The notes beneath the pieces are model-generated. The model did no database searches and was not told where the DNA came from. It was given only the letters and a program-made list of their open reading frames with translations. 64,000 nt of DNA from Balamuthia mandrillaris (lineage: Eukaryota > Discosea > Longamoebia > Balamuthiidae). The position numbers and the translations under genes were made by a program. Position 1 is the first letter of the stretch, and every line of letters begins with the position of its first letter. The stretch lies in the NCBI GenBank assembly GCA_031835245.1, contig JAVKOQ010000022.1:255501-319500 (forward strand). The letters run 5' to 3'. Shown here piece by piece: positions 9,837 to 21,724 of the stretch.

Positions 9837-11039
9837 TCTTTCTCTGATCACATTTCTTGTAAACAATTTTAGCTACGGATGGACCTGGAGAGTTCAACTT
9901 TGTGCAAGGCACCAACAGCACCAGCACCAACCCATACTGGAACTTTATCGGAAGGTATTTATCACCTATGCTCGTTGCTCTTCCCTCCCTTCCCATCACT
10001 AACAAAACAATCTACCAGTTTCCTATCCAAACCCTCCAAAGAACAAATGGCATGTCAGTACCCCAAGCCCATCCTCCTCAACACGGGTGGTATCCAGTTC
10101 CCTGCCCCATGGGAGCCCAGCATCCTCCCCCTGCAACTGGTGCGTCTTGGTCAGGTGGTCCTTATCGCGGTCCCTGGCGAGTTCTCTACCATGTCCGGAA
10201 GGAGACTGAGGGACACCGTGAAGAGCGTGGTGGAGGCTAACGGCATGCAGGATGCCATTCCCATCATTGTCGGCTTAGCCAATGCTTACTCGCATTACAT
10301 CACAACCTTTGAGGAGTATCGTAAGTCAACCCTTTTTCCTCTCTCCTTTTGTCTAATTTGCTTACTAAGCATAATGTGTTATTGCTAATAGATATTCAGC
10401 GTTATGAGGGAGCGAGCACCTTGTATGGCCCTCATACCCTTGGTGCTTATCAGCAAGAGTACAGCAAGCTGGCCGTTGCTTTGGCCAAGGGCACCACCGT
10501 TCCTCCAGGCCCTACTCCTCCTGATCTCAGCAACAAGACTGTACGTCTTGCCCTTCTTTTTGTCTTTCTAACTTTTATACTTTCTTTTGTTTTTTACTCA
10601 TCAGACATGTCTTTTTAAAAACGAATTTCAGTTCTGTTTGCAACCAGGAGTGATTGAGGACGTGGCACCTCCATTCACTAGCTTCGGCGACGTTCACGTA
10701 GACGTGAAATCCTCCTACCGTCGCGGTCTCTCCACCGTCAAAGTCGTCTTTTGGGGCGCTGACCTCCGCAACAACTACATGACGGAGAAGTCCTTCCTAA
10801 CCGTCGAAAGACAGGTCTCCCCCAACAACTGGCAGGTGGTTGCCACGGACGGCAGCTGGGAGACCAAGTTCAAGTGGGAGAGCTACTTTGTGCTGGCCAG
10901 CTTGGTCACCGTGGAGTGGGAGATCCCTGAGGATGCCGCCCCGGGCACCTACAGGATCAGGACCTACGGAGCGGCCAAGGTGTTTGGCAACATCAAGCCC
11001 TTCACCGGCACCTCTTCCACGTTCACGGTTACGGCTTAA
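8000..11039 (+). CDS. Neutral ceramidase (697 aa)
   Basis: Ten exons close in frame: 8000-8128, 8410-8665, 8770-8914, 9011-9097, 9175-9366, 9429-9772, 9873-9954, 10019-10320, 10392-10540 and 10632-11039. The enzyme cuts ceramide into sphingosine and fatty acid (EC 3.5.1.23). Residues 1-20 are a signal peptide, so it is secreted or sent to the endolysosome. Family landmarks are present: the zinc-binding block GTHTHSGPGG (His114, His116), the catalytic-serine block GDVSPN (Ser276), a Cys-rich segment after it, and the closing immunoglobulin-like domain. Length fits the family (about 650-780). Introns are 70-300 bases, and the one at 9773-9872 has a CT tract. Function is assigned with high confidence; localisation is inferred. 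Confidence 0.96.
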
Positions 11040-11239
11040 AACACACCCCAACCAACCAAAGCAACAACACCCTTTTTTTTTTCTTCACTTTTTGTATGTT
11101 TTTGTTTTTATTTCGTTTAACGCCGAAGAAAAAGTGTTATTTTTTTGGTTTTATCGACAAAACTAAAAATTATCGATTCTCTTTTCAAGTATCCAAAACA
11201 ACCGTTCCTTGATACGATAATCGATAAAAACGACTATAT

Positions 11240-12365
11240 TTAATTATTTCCAGTCTTTTCGCTCATGGGAACAGCAGAGGAAGCAGAAGGAGGGATCTGG
11301 TTTTCGGAGGTGGTCGGCACCAACGTGATGGCGTTGTCTCTGTTGTAAAGGGCAGCCACGGGCCACAGCCGCTCCACATCGGCGGGCATCTTGCAGCGCT
11401 CGCAGAGGACCTTGTCGCGGTAGAGCTCGATCGTTCGGGCGTCAAAGTCAGCGACGAAGGAGAGCAAAGAGCCGGTACCCCACTGGGGAAGATTCTTTTT
11501 GTGGGGTCTCCCTTCGGAGCTGCTGTCGGAGTTGCCATCCACTTTTTAGGGTTTGGTCAGTTTAAAAAACAATGTTCAAAGCAACCAAAACAGCAAACGT
11601 TACCACTATGACTTTATTGTTTACGATTGGTCCAACACCAATTCCGTTTGATGGCGTCGGGCCTCCATGCATGCAGGCGACAGTCCCAAGAGTCCTCTAC
11701 CAGCCCTACCGTCATGAAAGATTTGCCAGTTGCGGCGATCTTAAAGTTGACCTGAGCGCGTCCTTTGCGAAGGCTTTGTTTTCCTCTCATGGTTGGGAAG
11801 AGGCTTTTTGCAGGAGAAGAAAAGGTGTGAAAAAAAGTAGTTGGGAAGAGTAAGAGAAGAGGCAGATGAACGATGGAAGAGCGAGAAGTATAAACCTGCC
11901 CATCCATCGCAGGTTGTTGTTGTCTATGAACAAGTTTTGTCCTGGGCCAGAAGTGATGACCTCCCTTGCACCGTTATCTTTGGTATTCTCCTTGCCAACG
12001 TTGGCCATTCTGCGTTCCTGATAAGGTATGGTTGCTTGAGAAGGATCCCAAGATAACGCCGCATCTTTTTGTAAATCATGAGTATGTAGGTTCGGATCAG
12101 AAAAAAGAAGAGAAGAAAAAAAAACAAGCAAAACAAACAGCTTTGCACCTTTATAAGTTACACGCCAGTTGCCGTGAACATCGACCTGGACTATCCCGAA
12201 GTCGTGCTTGCAACGCAGCTTCCATACGTTCTCGTCCAGCGCTGCCTCGCAAAAAGCGTTGCAAACAAGGAACGACGGATAGAGAGCCTTGGTTTCGATG
12301 AAGCTCAGAATAAGGCTCAATAATTCCACCGGCAAATCCAATACGTTTATGAGTTCTGACTCCAT
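11240..12365 (-). CDS. F-box and SPRY domain protein (288 aa)
   Basis: Four exons close in frame: 12365-12149, 12064-11896, 11803-11625 and 11541-11240. Residues 8-45 are an F-box (LDLPVELLSLILSFIETK). From about residue 80 the sequence reads as a B30.2/SPRY fold, with VGLVEDSWD in the middle and SFVADFDARTIELYRDK near the end. The likely role is a substrate receptor of an SCF ubiquitin ligase, with SPRY choosing the target; the target is unknown. The 200-base gap to the ceramidase stop is convergent. The start is 296 bases from the divergent acylphosphatase start, so the two genes may share a promoter region. Confidence 0.82.
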
Positions 12366-12661
12366 TTACGTGTGCTTTGTTCTGTATTGAGGTCTTTTTT
12401 GTTGGAAAAAACAAAGTGGGGGGAACAAAAGCAACAAAACTTTCGAGTTGCGTTACAAGTTGCTGGAGCGGTATTCTTCCTTTTTCTTTTTTATTCACTC
12501 AGAAGCCTTTCGACACTCACCGACGACATTTTTGTTTTTTCAAAAAGGTGGTTTCGCTGACTTCGGTTCGACTCCCCTTGCTGACAATTTTAACGGTGCA
12601 CGGTTCGACACCCATCAATCACAACTATCTATCAAAGAATAGAAAAGAAAGAAAAGAAAGG

Positions 12662-13003
12662 ATGAAGAGCATAACAAGATATTTTTTTGCAAAGGGCAAA
12701 GTCCAAAACGTCATGTTTCGCCAAACCCTGATACGTGCCGCCCAGTCCCGCAACCTGGAGGCAGGGGCCACCAACCTGCGGGAAGATCGCAACCAAGTCT
12801 CCTTCACCCTGCGCGGAGAGAGCGCCGAGAAGATGGAGGAGATCGTTCAGTTCATGCGGGCGGGGAAGCAGCTGAACAGTTGGGGAGCGCAGGTGCACAG
12901 CCTGGAGGAGAGGGAGACCGGCACCGAGGTTGACAAGCACGAGGTGCACACGGGCAACGTGGATAGCTTTCAGTGGAGTGCTGGCGTTGAGATGTATCTT
13001 TGA
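12662..13003 (+). CDS. Acylphosphatase-like protein (113 aa)
   Basis: An intron-less frame of 113 codons. It hydrolyses carboxyl-phosphate bonds such as that of acetyl phosphate (EC 3.6.1.7) if active. The substrate-binding loop GKVQNVMFR holds the catalytic Arg20. Asn38 lies 18 residues later, the same spacing as the Arg and Asn of known acylphosphatases. The usual loop is GxVQGVxFR, so Gly is replaced by Asn16 here. The C-terminal 25 residues extend past or diverge from the compact domain. It is a small cytosolic enzyme. Confidence 0.85.
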   Translation: MKSITRYFFAKGKVQNVMFRQTLIRAAQSRNLEAGATNLREDRNQVSFTLRGESAEKMEEIVQFMRAGKQLNSWGAQVHSLEERETGTEVDKHEVHTGNVDSFQWSAGVEMYL

Positions 13004-13083
13004 GGTGTACCATAGCTATAGACAAATAAAAATAAAAAGCTTTTGTTTCGTGAAACAAAAAAAAAACAACAACAAACAGTCCA

Positions 13084-16000
13084 TCACCAAAAGAACGAAG
13101 AAATGGTGCTTCTGCTCCTCCTCTGTCCCCTTCGGAGGCCCCTCCTCTCCTCCTCCTCCTCCTCCTCTGCGCTGCTGCCGGCAAAGACCTCCATCGTGGT
13201 GCCCAACAGCACCTCCAAGACCTGGTCCAGCGTTTGGGTGGTGCGGAGGATTTGGAAGGAGGCCTCCGGCACACTCTCCTGGTTCAGTGCGGCATAGATG
13301 GATGGCAACAATGTCTCTGCGTACCTATTTTATATATATATATATATAGTCATTTGGTTCGTTAAACACAAATGTTTTTGGAAAGAAAGGAAAAGAAAGC
13401 AACAGCCAGGAAAGTACCAGTTGTTGTGGGAAGGAGCAAAGAGGATGTGTCGCAACATCTTTCGGCCTATAGTGCCGCTCTCATCCAGGAAGGCACGCTC
13501 TGCCCACATCAACCTGTTGTTAACTCTTCGTTGCAGCTGTTAACAAAAGGTTGTTAGGGAATGTTCAGTATAAAGGAAACAATAGAGAGACAAGAAGCAG
13601 AGAAACGAAAGAAGACTAACGTCAGGATGAATGGTCGTTCTAGATTTTATCTCATCGACGCGAGCAGTAAGGTTGGTAGCTCCCTCGCAGAACTGCCCCA
13701 CTTTCTGTTCCAATTGTTGCAACTCTTGCTCCAATTCGTCGTACAATTCTCTGTTTAGTGCGTTGTTGGTAATGTCTTGATGCGATTGTCTATCGTGGAA
13801 ATACACAAAATAGAGAGAGATTTAGTCGTTAATGAGAGCAAGCAACACAACAATCATAACCAAAAACAAAAACAACTGAACCTTAACAGCACGCAGTAGT
13901 TATTATACTCCAAAGGCAATATCTTCTGGTCCACAAATCGGAACAACAAGGCTCCGAGCGTGCGCACCAACGTCGCATGATAGACCAAGCCTGGATCCAC
14001 GAACCGCTCCACAAAGTCAGCAGTATCATAGCCAGTATTCTTTATGGCAGAGTGTTTGGGGGAAGAGGAAACGAATCGAACGTCGAGGGAAGGAACTCCA
14101 ACCAATTGCACGAATCCCAAAGTATCATCCAAGCCAACAGGCTTCAACTTTTTGTCTTTCCATATGTTGTATAAGGTAGCAGAGGGAGAAGAAGGAGAAA
14201 CAGGATTGAAAGAAGAGGAAGGAGATGGGAGGGTGCGAAGAACGGAATCGAAGAAAGGCTGGAGAGTGGGTGTGCCTCGACCTAAGAGCAAGTCCGTGCC
14301 TTCAACGCCGTGGTCAACGTTGATGTACAGAACGTTCTGGATTTGGAGCATGCGTCGGTGGCGCTCCACAAACTCAATGCTTCCTGCAGCATTGTACTCT
14401 CCTGTTTTATTTTGAAATAATCAGCGCGAAAGAAGTTAAGATAAAGAAAGAAGAACAAAGGAGTTACCAGCATCCCAGCTTGCCAGAAGAATGCTTCTTC
14501 CAGGCTTCCATCCACTTTTGACAGCTTTAGCAACGCCCTTGCATACCTCCAAAAACGCAGCGGTGCCGCTGTGAGGATCACCTCCTCCGTATACCCAAGC
14601 ATCTCGATGGTTACCAAGAATGATCTGTCATTTGTATTGTGTGTATGTTATAAAATGGTGCAAATATTTTAATAAAAAAGGACCAAACCATGCGATCAGG
14701 TTCACTAATGCCGTTTATACTATCGTGTTAGCGTATTGTTAGTAATAGCAAACGCAATAACAATAAAAAAACGAAAGAGAGAATAATAATAATACCGAGC
14801 AAGAACATTCCAAGCATTCACGACTAAACTTCCTAATTCCACTTCCAAATGCACTATTACCTGCTCATCTTCCACTGCTTCCTCTCCAACTCCAACGCGA
14901 TACGTGAAGTTTCCTCCTCCCTGCCACTCCTTTGGTGCTTCAGCTCCTTTCAACCTTCTCAGCAACACTTCAGCGTCCTTCCATGAAATTGGTTGCACTG
15001 GAATGGTTGGTAGGGGTTCATATCCTTTTCTCCTCGCCTCCATTCCCTGGTCTAGGTCTTCATGCCAGTCGTTCAACGTTTGGGCAGTGGTCATTCTCGG
15101 TCCCGATAGCGTGGAGGGCCATCCAGGGGTGGAGGGATCTCCAGCTCCAAGCCAAACGCTTCCTCTTGGGTTGGCAGAGGGAGGCACTCTAGATCCTTCC
15201 GGATAATACGCTTCATTTTGCTTCGCTCCTCCGGCTGTTTGTGAAGAAGAAAAGAGAGGGTCCGGATAAAGAAGACATCCAGCAGCACCACGTTCTTGGG
15301 CCAAACGAACCACATTTCCACGAAACATTTGATCGTTATAGCGCGCTATGACTATACTGCCATTCACAACGTGCTTAATATTGTTGGAGAGAAAGAGTTG
15401 CTCCAACGCATCAAAGTCTTCTTCGCGACCAAAGTTAACGTAAAGCAGAGGAGCGGTTGCATTTCCAGAAGCGGAATAGGCGCTGAAGGGAGGAACTGCG
15501 TTGGGGTCCCCAAATTGTTGAGATTTGTTCTGGGAAGAAAGTGGTTCTTCAGAGAGAGTGGCGGTGTAAATAGGAGAAGAGGAGGCGGCGGAAGGAAGTA
15601 TTTGGACAAGCCGGTGAATGGGTTGGCTGATGAGTACCGGAACAGTTTCCATGTAAACATTTTCCAGTCCAAACTCTTCCAGCCTTTTTTTTAAAAAAAA
15701 CAAGGAACAGCAGGAGAAGATGTGAGCTCAATTGAGAAAGAAAGAACAGAACAGAACAGAAGTGGTAAGAAACGAAACGAAATCACGAGAAACGAACTTT
15801 GCTTTCATGGCCTCGGCACCCTCTTTGCTTGAAGCAAAACCAGGCAAACTGACTGAGTAAGAAAGAAATAATAGTGAGAAAAGAGAGGAAGCAGAGAGAT
15901 AGAACGAGAGAAGAGAGCTGAAGAGAAGGAGAAGAGAACAAAGCGAGAAGGGATGAGAAAAGATAGAGAGGAAGCATACTCGTGGCCGATATGTTCCTTA

Positions 16001-16732
16001 GATGACTCCGAATGGAGTCCGTTGATATGCTTTCCATAAAGACCTTTTCCGCATCTTCCGTATCTGTTTATTACAGCAGAGAGAGGGAGAGAGAAAGGAA
16101 AGAAGATAGAGTGAAGAGAGAAAGAAAGAAGTGTGAGAGAGAGAGAGAGAGAGAAGAGAGAGAGAGGTATTGAAAGCGAGTTTGACAAAAGAAAAATCAA
16201 AATCAAGATCGAATCAAAAACAGACGAAATACAAACCATGCGGCTTTTGGCTGTCCAGATACAACAGGATAGACACAGACATGAGAGCAAAGCCGATCAC
16301 CAGCGCAAACCCGGCCAGAACCAACTTCCATTTGCCCAATCGACCACCTTAAATAAAAACATCAACATCAACAAAAAAAAAATGTTTTCTCTTTCCTATT
16401 TGTTTGTTACCTGGCGGGAGAGCCAAAGGTACTCCGTTTTCGTGTTCCGACGCCACCTCATCAAACGAGTCCTTTTCCTGCTCCTCCTGCTCCTCCTCCC
16501 CCTCCTCGTCGGACGCAGAGGAGGAGGAAGGCTCCTCGGAGAAGATGGCCTCCTCCTCGGTGAGCTTCTTGCGTTTGTTGCGCCGGCCGCGGCGAGAGCG
16601 ACCCCCACCACCATGGCTCCTACGACTGCTGCTGCCGCTGCCGCTGCCGCTGCGCGAGTGATGATGGTGACCCCCAGCCCCGCCGGCCCTCGTGAAGACC
16701 TTCATTTCGGTGCCGCCGTCTTCCTCCATCAT
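13084..16732 (-). CDS. Glutamate carboxypeptidase II / transferrin-receptor-like membrane protein (898 aa)
   Basis: Eleven exons close in frame: 16732-16411, 16347-16237, 16063-15980, 15852-15798, 15683-14796, 14719-14689, 14624-14468, 14401-13882, 13789-13621, 13536-13418 and 13324-13084. It is type II: an Arg/Ser/acidic cytosolic tail of about 108 residues, one membrane segment (VLAGFALVIGFALMSVSILLY), then protease-associated, M28 peptidase-like and helical dimerisation domains. The exon order matches GCPII. Metal ligands His503, Asp513, Glu551 and Asp579 are kept. The catalytic Glu is Gly550, and the last His ligand is Asn671. Peptidase activity is therefore doubtful and a receptor-like role is possible. 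The CT tract in intron 2 is at 16131-16167 (plus-strand GA). Confidence 0.9.
16131..16167. repeat. GA microsatellite inside GCPII-like intron
   Basis: Plus-strand GA, hence CT in the minus-strand transcript, between exons 2 and 3 of the GCPII-like gene. Confidence 0.85.
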
Positions 16733-17135
16733 CGTGTGTGTGTGTGTGTGCGTGTGTCCTTTAAGGATGCCTGTAATGCTGAGGTGCTGCCCTTTTGGGC
16801 GTTTTTTTGTGGTTTTGTCCTAAAATGAAACAAAAGTATTTTTTTCGCCAATGAAAAAAAAAGGTGGACCTTAAATCGAGCAGCCAAGGTGCAGCAGATG
16901 GGCAGCTTGAATGAGGGGTCAAACCGTGAATTCGTAATGAAATGAAAAGAAACGGCAAGGGAATAAGGAGGAGTACAAAAGTCTCTGCGCTTCCCTGCTG
17001 CTTTTGGCGTGGAAAATTAGTGTCGACTAGGACTACCCCCAAACCGCAACCATTGCGCGTTGTTAAATTTATTTGGCTCCGGCTTGAATGAACATTCATT
17101 CATTTGCTGAGCGTAGAAGCGTGGCGTGGGTACCG
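16733..17135. other. Divergent intergenic region
   Basis: Lies between the starts of the GCPII-like gene (minus) and the invertase gene (plus). A TG microsatellite (TGTGTGTGTGTG) lies at 16736-16752, just before the GCPII-like ATG. Nothing else is recognised. Confidence 0.5.
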
Positions 17136-18119
17136 ATGGCGAGGGTAGTGGTTTGTTTGTTGGTGCTGGTGCTGTTGGGCGCGGGTGGCCATGCGAGAGT
17201 GAGCACCAGTGCGACGACGGGAGCGGGTCGCTATGATGATGGAGCGGCACCAACCGCGGCGTTACCGGATCCCTGGGCCTTGCGGCCGCAGTACCACGTG
17301 ATGCCGCTGCAGAACTGGATGAACGACCCTAACGGACCCATGTACGTACTCTCCTCTTCCTTCCTCCTGTGGGCGAATATGTGGTGCTAACCGTACACAG
17401 GTATTACAAGGGATACTATCACTTGGTATGCTCTTGCCGTTTTGATTGAGTATACGTTAACTGCTAACTTTGTAGAGTAGTTTTATCAATACAGCCCTAC
17501 ACCTGTGAGTGGCAGAATGTGGTGGATGCACGAAGTTTCTACGGACCTTGCCTTTTGGGCTCGGCTTCCTCCTGCGCTCAAGCCCGACACTAGCTATGAC
17601 AAAGGTTCCATTTGGACAACAGGAAAAGGAGAGGAAAGGGGAGGAGGATAGCTCGGGAACGAGAGAGGAAGAGAGAGAGAGGGAGAGGGAGAGAGAGAGA
17701 GAGCGAAAAGAAAGGAGAGACAGAGCGAGAGAGCGAGAGCGAGAGAGAGAGAGCGAGAGAGAGAGAGAAAAAGCTACAGATAGAGAAAGCGTGAAGGCGA
17801 GGAAGAGAGAAAATATATGATGAAGAGAGGAAGGAGTAGAAGATGCTGCTGATACGCGTTATCATTAGATGGTGTATGGTCAGGTTCAGCAACTATTTTG
17901 CAAGACGGCACGCCAGCGCTATTATATACTGGATCGGTTGGTCAGCTGGAGTATCAGTGTCTTGCCCTTCCAGCAGATCCCTCCGATCCGCTTCTCACTC
18001 ACTGGGCGAAATACTCTGGCAATCCTATCCTTGCCAACCCTCCTGCTGGAATTGATCGTTACGTATTACCACATATCTCTCCCCTCTCCTCCTTTCTTCG
18101 TTTCCCTCGTTCATTCTTT

Positions 18120-18163
<44 letters not shown>

Positions 18164-19610
18164 TCTCCTCTCTCCCCTTCCCTATCCTTCCCTGTATGTT
18201 CCTTTTACGTCATTCCTGTATTAAATGACCACGTTTGAGCAAACTACTGGCGCGATGATACTACGGCATGGAGAAGCGGAGGAGCCTGGAAAATGTTGGT
18301 AGGCGCTCGGCTCAACACCACCACTGGAGCTGCACTGCTCTATACCTCCACCGATTTCAAAAACTGGACTTATCTCCATCCCTTCTGGAGCGGAGGTACG
18401 CCTTACTATTAGCATTTATGCCCGGCCTCATACTCACACGTGCTCCTCTGCGTTTGCCTATCTGATAAGATGCGTGGGGCAATCCTCCTATATGGGAGTG
18501 TCCAGATTTCTACCCGCTAGGCGATCAGCACGTTTTGAAGTTCTCCGCTTTCTCAGACGTTGAAAGGCTCGATTGGTGGACCATCGGTACACAATACAAC
18601 GGCATCTGTTAGTTTGATACCACTATTAACGGGTGATTTCATATCACACAGGACTCTATAATGAGGATAGCCAGACCTTCACCCCGACTAGCAACACTGT
18701 GTTGGTCGATTTCGGCGGATTGTATTACGCCAGCAAGACGTTCTTAGATCCTGTTCCTCGCGGAGGGCGCCGTATCATCTATGGGTGGGTGTGCGAGGAT
18801 GAGCCAAATGCTGCCAGTCGTGGATGGCAAGGAGTGCAAGGTATGTATAATAAGTAGCGGTAGAAGAATGGAAAAGTGAAAAGAACCAGCAATAACATTG
18901 CAGGAACGAAGTTGCAATACGTATATTGGAGTAGATGAAACTAACCAACGACCTAGCATTGCCAAGAGTTGTCACTATCAACAAAGCCCTTAACCTAGTC
19001 GTCGCTGAGCCCATCCCAGAGCTTGCTAACCTACGCAACGCATCCTCCGCGCGCCACTTCCCTCATCTGGTTGTCAAACCTGGGGAATCGGTGCCTCTCA
19101 TCGGCGTAGGTGGCGCGCAACTGGAGATCGAGGCGGTATTCAAGGACCTTCGTGTCGATGCAAAGGCTCGTGTGGGCGTGCGGGTGCTGGAATCACCCAG
19201 CGGCAAGCAGCGCAACTTCACTACCGTCTATTACGAATTGCCGGGTCCAGGCGGTCGAACGGCCAAGCTCTGCATCGACCGCTCGCAATCGGGCACCGTA
19301 GGATCCACCAAACTTCAGTGTGGCGAGGCGCCCTTCTTCAAGAGCGACCACGAGCTCAATCTCCGCATCTTCGTAGATCATTCTATGATTGAGGTACCGT
19401 CCCTTCTCCCGTGACTATCAACATTACAGAGAACTGAATCCCATCCTCTTGTAATAGGCATTTGCACACCATGGCCGCCACAGAGGAACCAGCCGCGTGT
19501 ATATCGACATGAGCCGCGAGGACGAGCTCGGGGTTTCCGTCTTCTCCGAGTCCAGTCGTGCGACCACGCAAGTCGATACATGGCAGCTTCTTCCTTGTTA
19601 TGCTCCCTAA
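17136..19610 (+). CDS. GH32 family invertase / fructan hydrolase (532 aa)
   Basis: Nine exons: 17136-17341, 17401-17425, 17481-17622, 17884-18057, 18240-18395, 18470-18586, 18652-18840, 18957-19393 and 19458-19610. The start at 17136 is chosen because it opens directly into a signal peptide. The enzyme splits sucrose or fructans outside the cell. The nucleophile motif WMNDPNGP (Asp64) and the acid/base motif WECPDF (Glu244) are intact. The RDP motif reads RDD, so its Pro is changed. The C-terminal beta-sandwich domain is present (FVDHSMIE). Exon 8 uses the acceptor at 18954-18956, which alone restores the family block GVQ.LPR. Intron 3 lacks a GT donor: exon 3 should end at 17622, but GA follows. 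Confidence 0.88.
17640..17772. repeat. GA microsatellite inside invertase intron 3
   Basis: A GA-rich block on the sense strand, most regular from about 17672 to 17769. All other intron tracts in this window read CT on the sense strand, so this orientation is an exception and it falls in the intron without a GT donor. Confidence 0.9.
18121..18160. repeat. CT microsatellite inside invertase intron 4
   Basis: A clean CT run on the sense strand, in the intron between 18057 and 18240. Confidence 0.9.
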
Positions 19611-20109
19611 AACGCACACCAGAAACTGCAACCACTGCAGCAACTGTCCAAGGCAGAAGTTGCAGAGGCGATGAGGAAGTTTATACCCTCAGTGCGCAAA
19701 CTCAACGGCGAACGATTCGTGGCGACATCTCTGACAAGACAGCAGTGAGAGCGAGATTGAGATGGAGAGCAAGAAGGCACAGCGTGGCAGTTGGATCACG
19801 ATGCAGAGCTGTTTCCAGCGAAGCAGGTTCTTGCAGCAGAGATGTGGCTTGCGCTCTTACAAGAGAACAAGTGCCGCACAACACGAGCGGGCAAACGACA
19901 CTGTTTCCCTTTCGCATAAATATTCTTGCAGTCGACTCTAAATGATAGCCCCCGAAATTTCGTGCATTCAACGAAATTCGAACGAAATGAACGACAAAAC
20001 CAGCAGAAATGCTGCCCATTTTGATGGCAATTATAAATTAATTTTGAGCTCAAAAAAAAAATTGTTGCAAAAAAAAATTATTATTCAAAAAACGTAGCAA
20101 GGAGAGAGC
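19611..20109. other. Intergenic, no gene seen
   Basis: Downstream of the invertase. Several short open frames exist on both strands, but none has domain likeness or a clear start. From about 19950 it becomes AT-rich with repeated CGAAA words, then poly-A before the next gene. Confidence 0.5.
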
Positions 20110-21466
20110 ATGAAGAAAGGATGGCACAGGTTTGAGCAACGCCTGGGCGAAGGCCTTGGCTACGCCAAGAAAAGCCAAGAGGAGGACGAGGACTTCAAGA
20201 AACGCGAGGAGCTCACCATGGCCACCAAGCACGCCACCGACAAGGTGGTGGAGGAGATCTCTCCCTCCTCCGACTCCAAGAACCCGGTCACTGGGCTGTT
20301 CGCTGGGGAGAGCAAGAAGACCAAGGAGGAGAAGGCTGGGGAGGCCTTTGTCAAGCTGGGGGCCAAGCTGAAGGAGGTGGACGAGAGGGGCTCTCCCTTT
20401 GGGGAGGGCATCGTTTCTCTGGGCAGCACGCTGCTGCAGGTGGGCGCTGAGCACCAGCAGCTGAACAGGCAGTTGTTGGAGAAGGCCGTTGGCCCCATGA
20501 GGCAATTTCAGACCGACACTCTGAAGAATGGTTTGGTGTTTTGTTATTTTGTGTGATTTGAGTGTAACGTTGTAGTGTCGTTGCATATGCTCTGCTTGTG
20601 CTTGTGCTTGTACTGTGCTTCTTGTTCTTTCCTTCTTTCTTCTCTGTTGCTTTTGTTCTTCTCTTCGCCTTAGTTGTCATCTTCTTGCACTCACTCTTTT
20701 CTTCTCCACAAACTCATTACACAAACCAAACCAACCTACAGTATCTCACCTACAAAAGAAATATGAGGAGCATCGTCTCGAGTACGACTCTGCCAAACGT
20801 GCCAACGACAAAAAAAGCAGCCCAAAGACCCAACAAGAGCTAGACCGAGCCAAAGAGGCCTTTGAGGCCTCCAAGAACAGCTACTATGAGGCTATGCTTC
20901 GTGTTCAGGACAGCGAGGCCGACCAGGTGAAGCAGCTGGCGGCTTATGCCGAGTGCTATGCTGAGTACTATCGTGCATGCTCTCGTTTGTTTGAAACCGT
21001 GGCGAAGGAGCTGGATTCGTTGGCTCAGCAAGCTGCGTCATCTCCTTCATCTTCTTCTCATTATCCTTCGAATACTTATTCTTCAGGAGGAGATGGCTAC
21101 CCTTCACCTCCTTCGTCATCCGCTTCTGCTTCGTACATGTCACAACCATCGGCCTCTCCCCATCCTACCTATCCATCTCCGTCTTCCTCGGCTCCTTCTC
21201 CTTATTCATACCAAGGAGCACCAACAGCACCATCAACCACAACCCCAAGAGGACCACCCCCTACTCCTCCTCCACGAGCCGCTGCTGCTCCTTCTGTGCA
21301 AACGTGCACCGCCTTGTACGACTTTCAGGGGCAATCCGACCAGGAGCTGAGCTTCAGGCAAGGAGACGTGATCATGGTGCTGAAGCAAGTGAATCAGGAT
21401 TGGCACGAGGGCGCGCTGCAAGGACGCGTTGGTATCTTTCCTACCTCCTACGTGCAATTGAACTGA
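20110..21466 (+). CDS. BAR-like and SH3 domain protein (381 aa)
   Basis: Two exons close in frame: 20110-20530 and 20742-21466. Residues 1-245 form a long charged helix bundle of BAR type (opening MKKGWHRFEQRLGEGLGYAKK; later YYEAMLRVQ, ETVAKELDSLA). A Ser/Pro-rich linker with PPPTPPP follows, then an SH3 domain at about 322-381 (CTALYDFQGQSDQELSFRQGD, closing GIFPTSYVQLN). Proteins of this design bend membranes in endocytosis and recruit dynamin or actin regulators through SH3 and Pro motifs. The order BAR-linker-SH3 is that of endophilin/amphiphysin relatives. The partner is not predictable. Confidence 0.88.
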
Positions 21467-21522
21467 GCCAATTTCCACCAAATTGCAACGGAAATTCATT
21501 CGCATCCCTTTTTTTTTGTACA

Positions 21523-21539
21523 TTTCGTGTCGTCGTGAA
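21523..21539 (-). promoter_or_regulatory. Recurrent upstream motif, site 2
   Basis: The reverse complement reads TTCACGACGACACGAAA, one base different from site 1. It lies about 190 bases before the ATG at 21725. Confidence 0.35.
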
Positions 21540-21648
21540 AAAGAACTCCAATTTGCATGTCGTCATGAAATTTGAAGTGAAACAAAACCAAAAAGAAAAA
21601 AAGCGTTACAGACTCTCATATACAAGGAGACGGGGTTACCGGTCCTTC

Positions 21649-21690
21649 TTCCTTCTTCTTCTTCTTCTTCTTCTTCTTCTTCTTCTTCTG
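21649..21690. repeat. CTT microsatellite
   Basis: Fourteen or so CTT units just upstream of the arrestin-like gene. Confidence 0.9.
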
Positions 21691-21724
21691 AGTAACGAAC
21701 AAACAACTTCTGAACGCTTTCGTT

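Noticed and set aside
12540-12590. GGTTCGACTCC resembling a tRNA B box
   Set aside because: No matching acceptor stem or A box at the right distance upstream, so no tRNA fold can be built.
17509-17820. Plus-strand Arg-Glu-rich frame in the invertase gene
   Set aside because: Only the first part, in another frame, is coding. The rest is the GA tract of intron 3.
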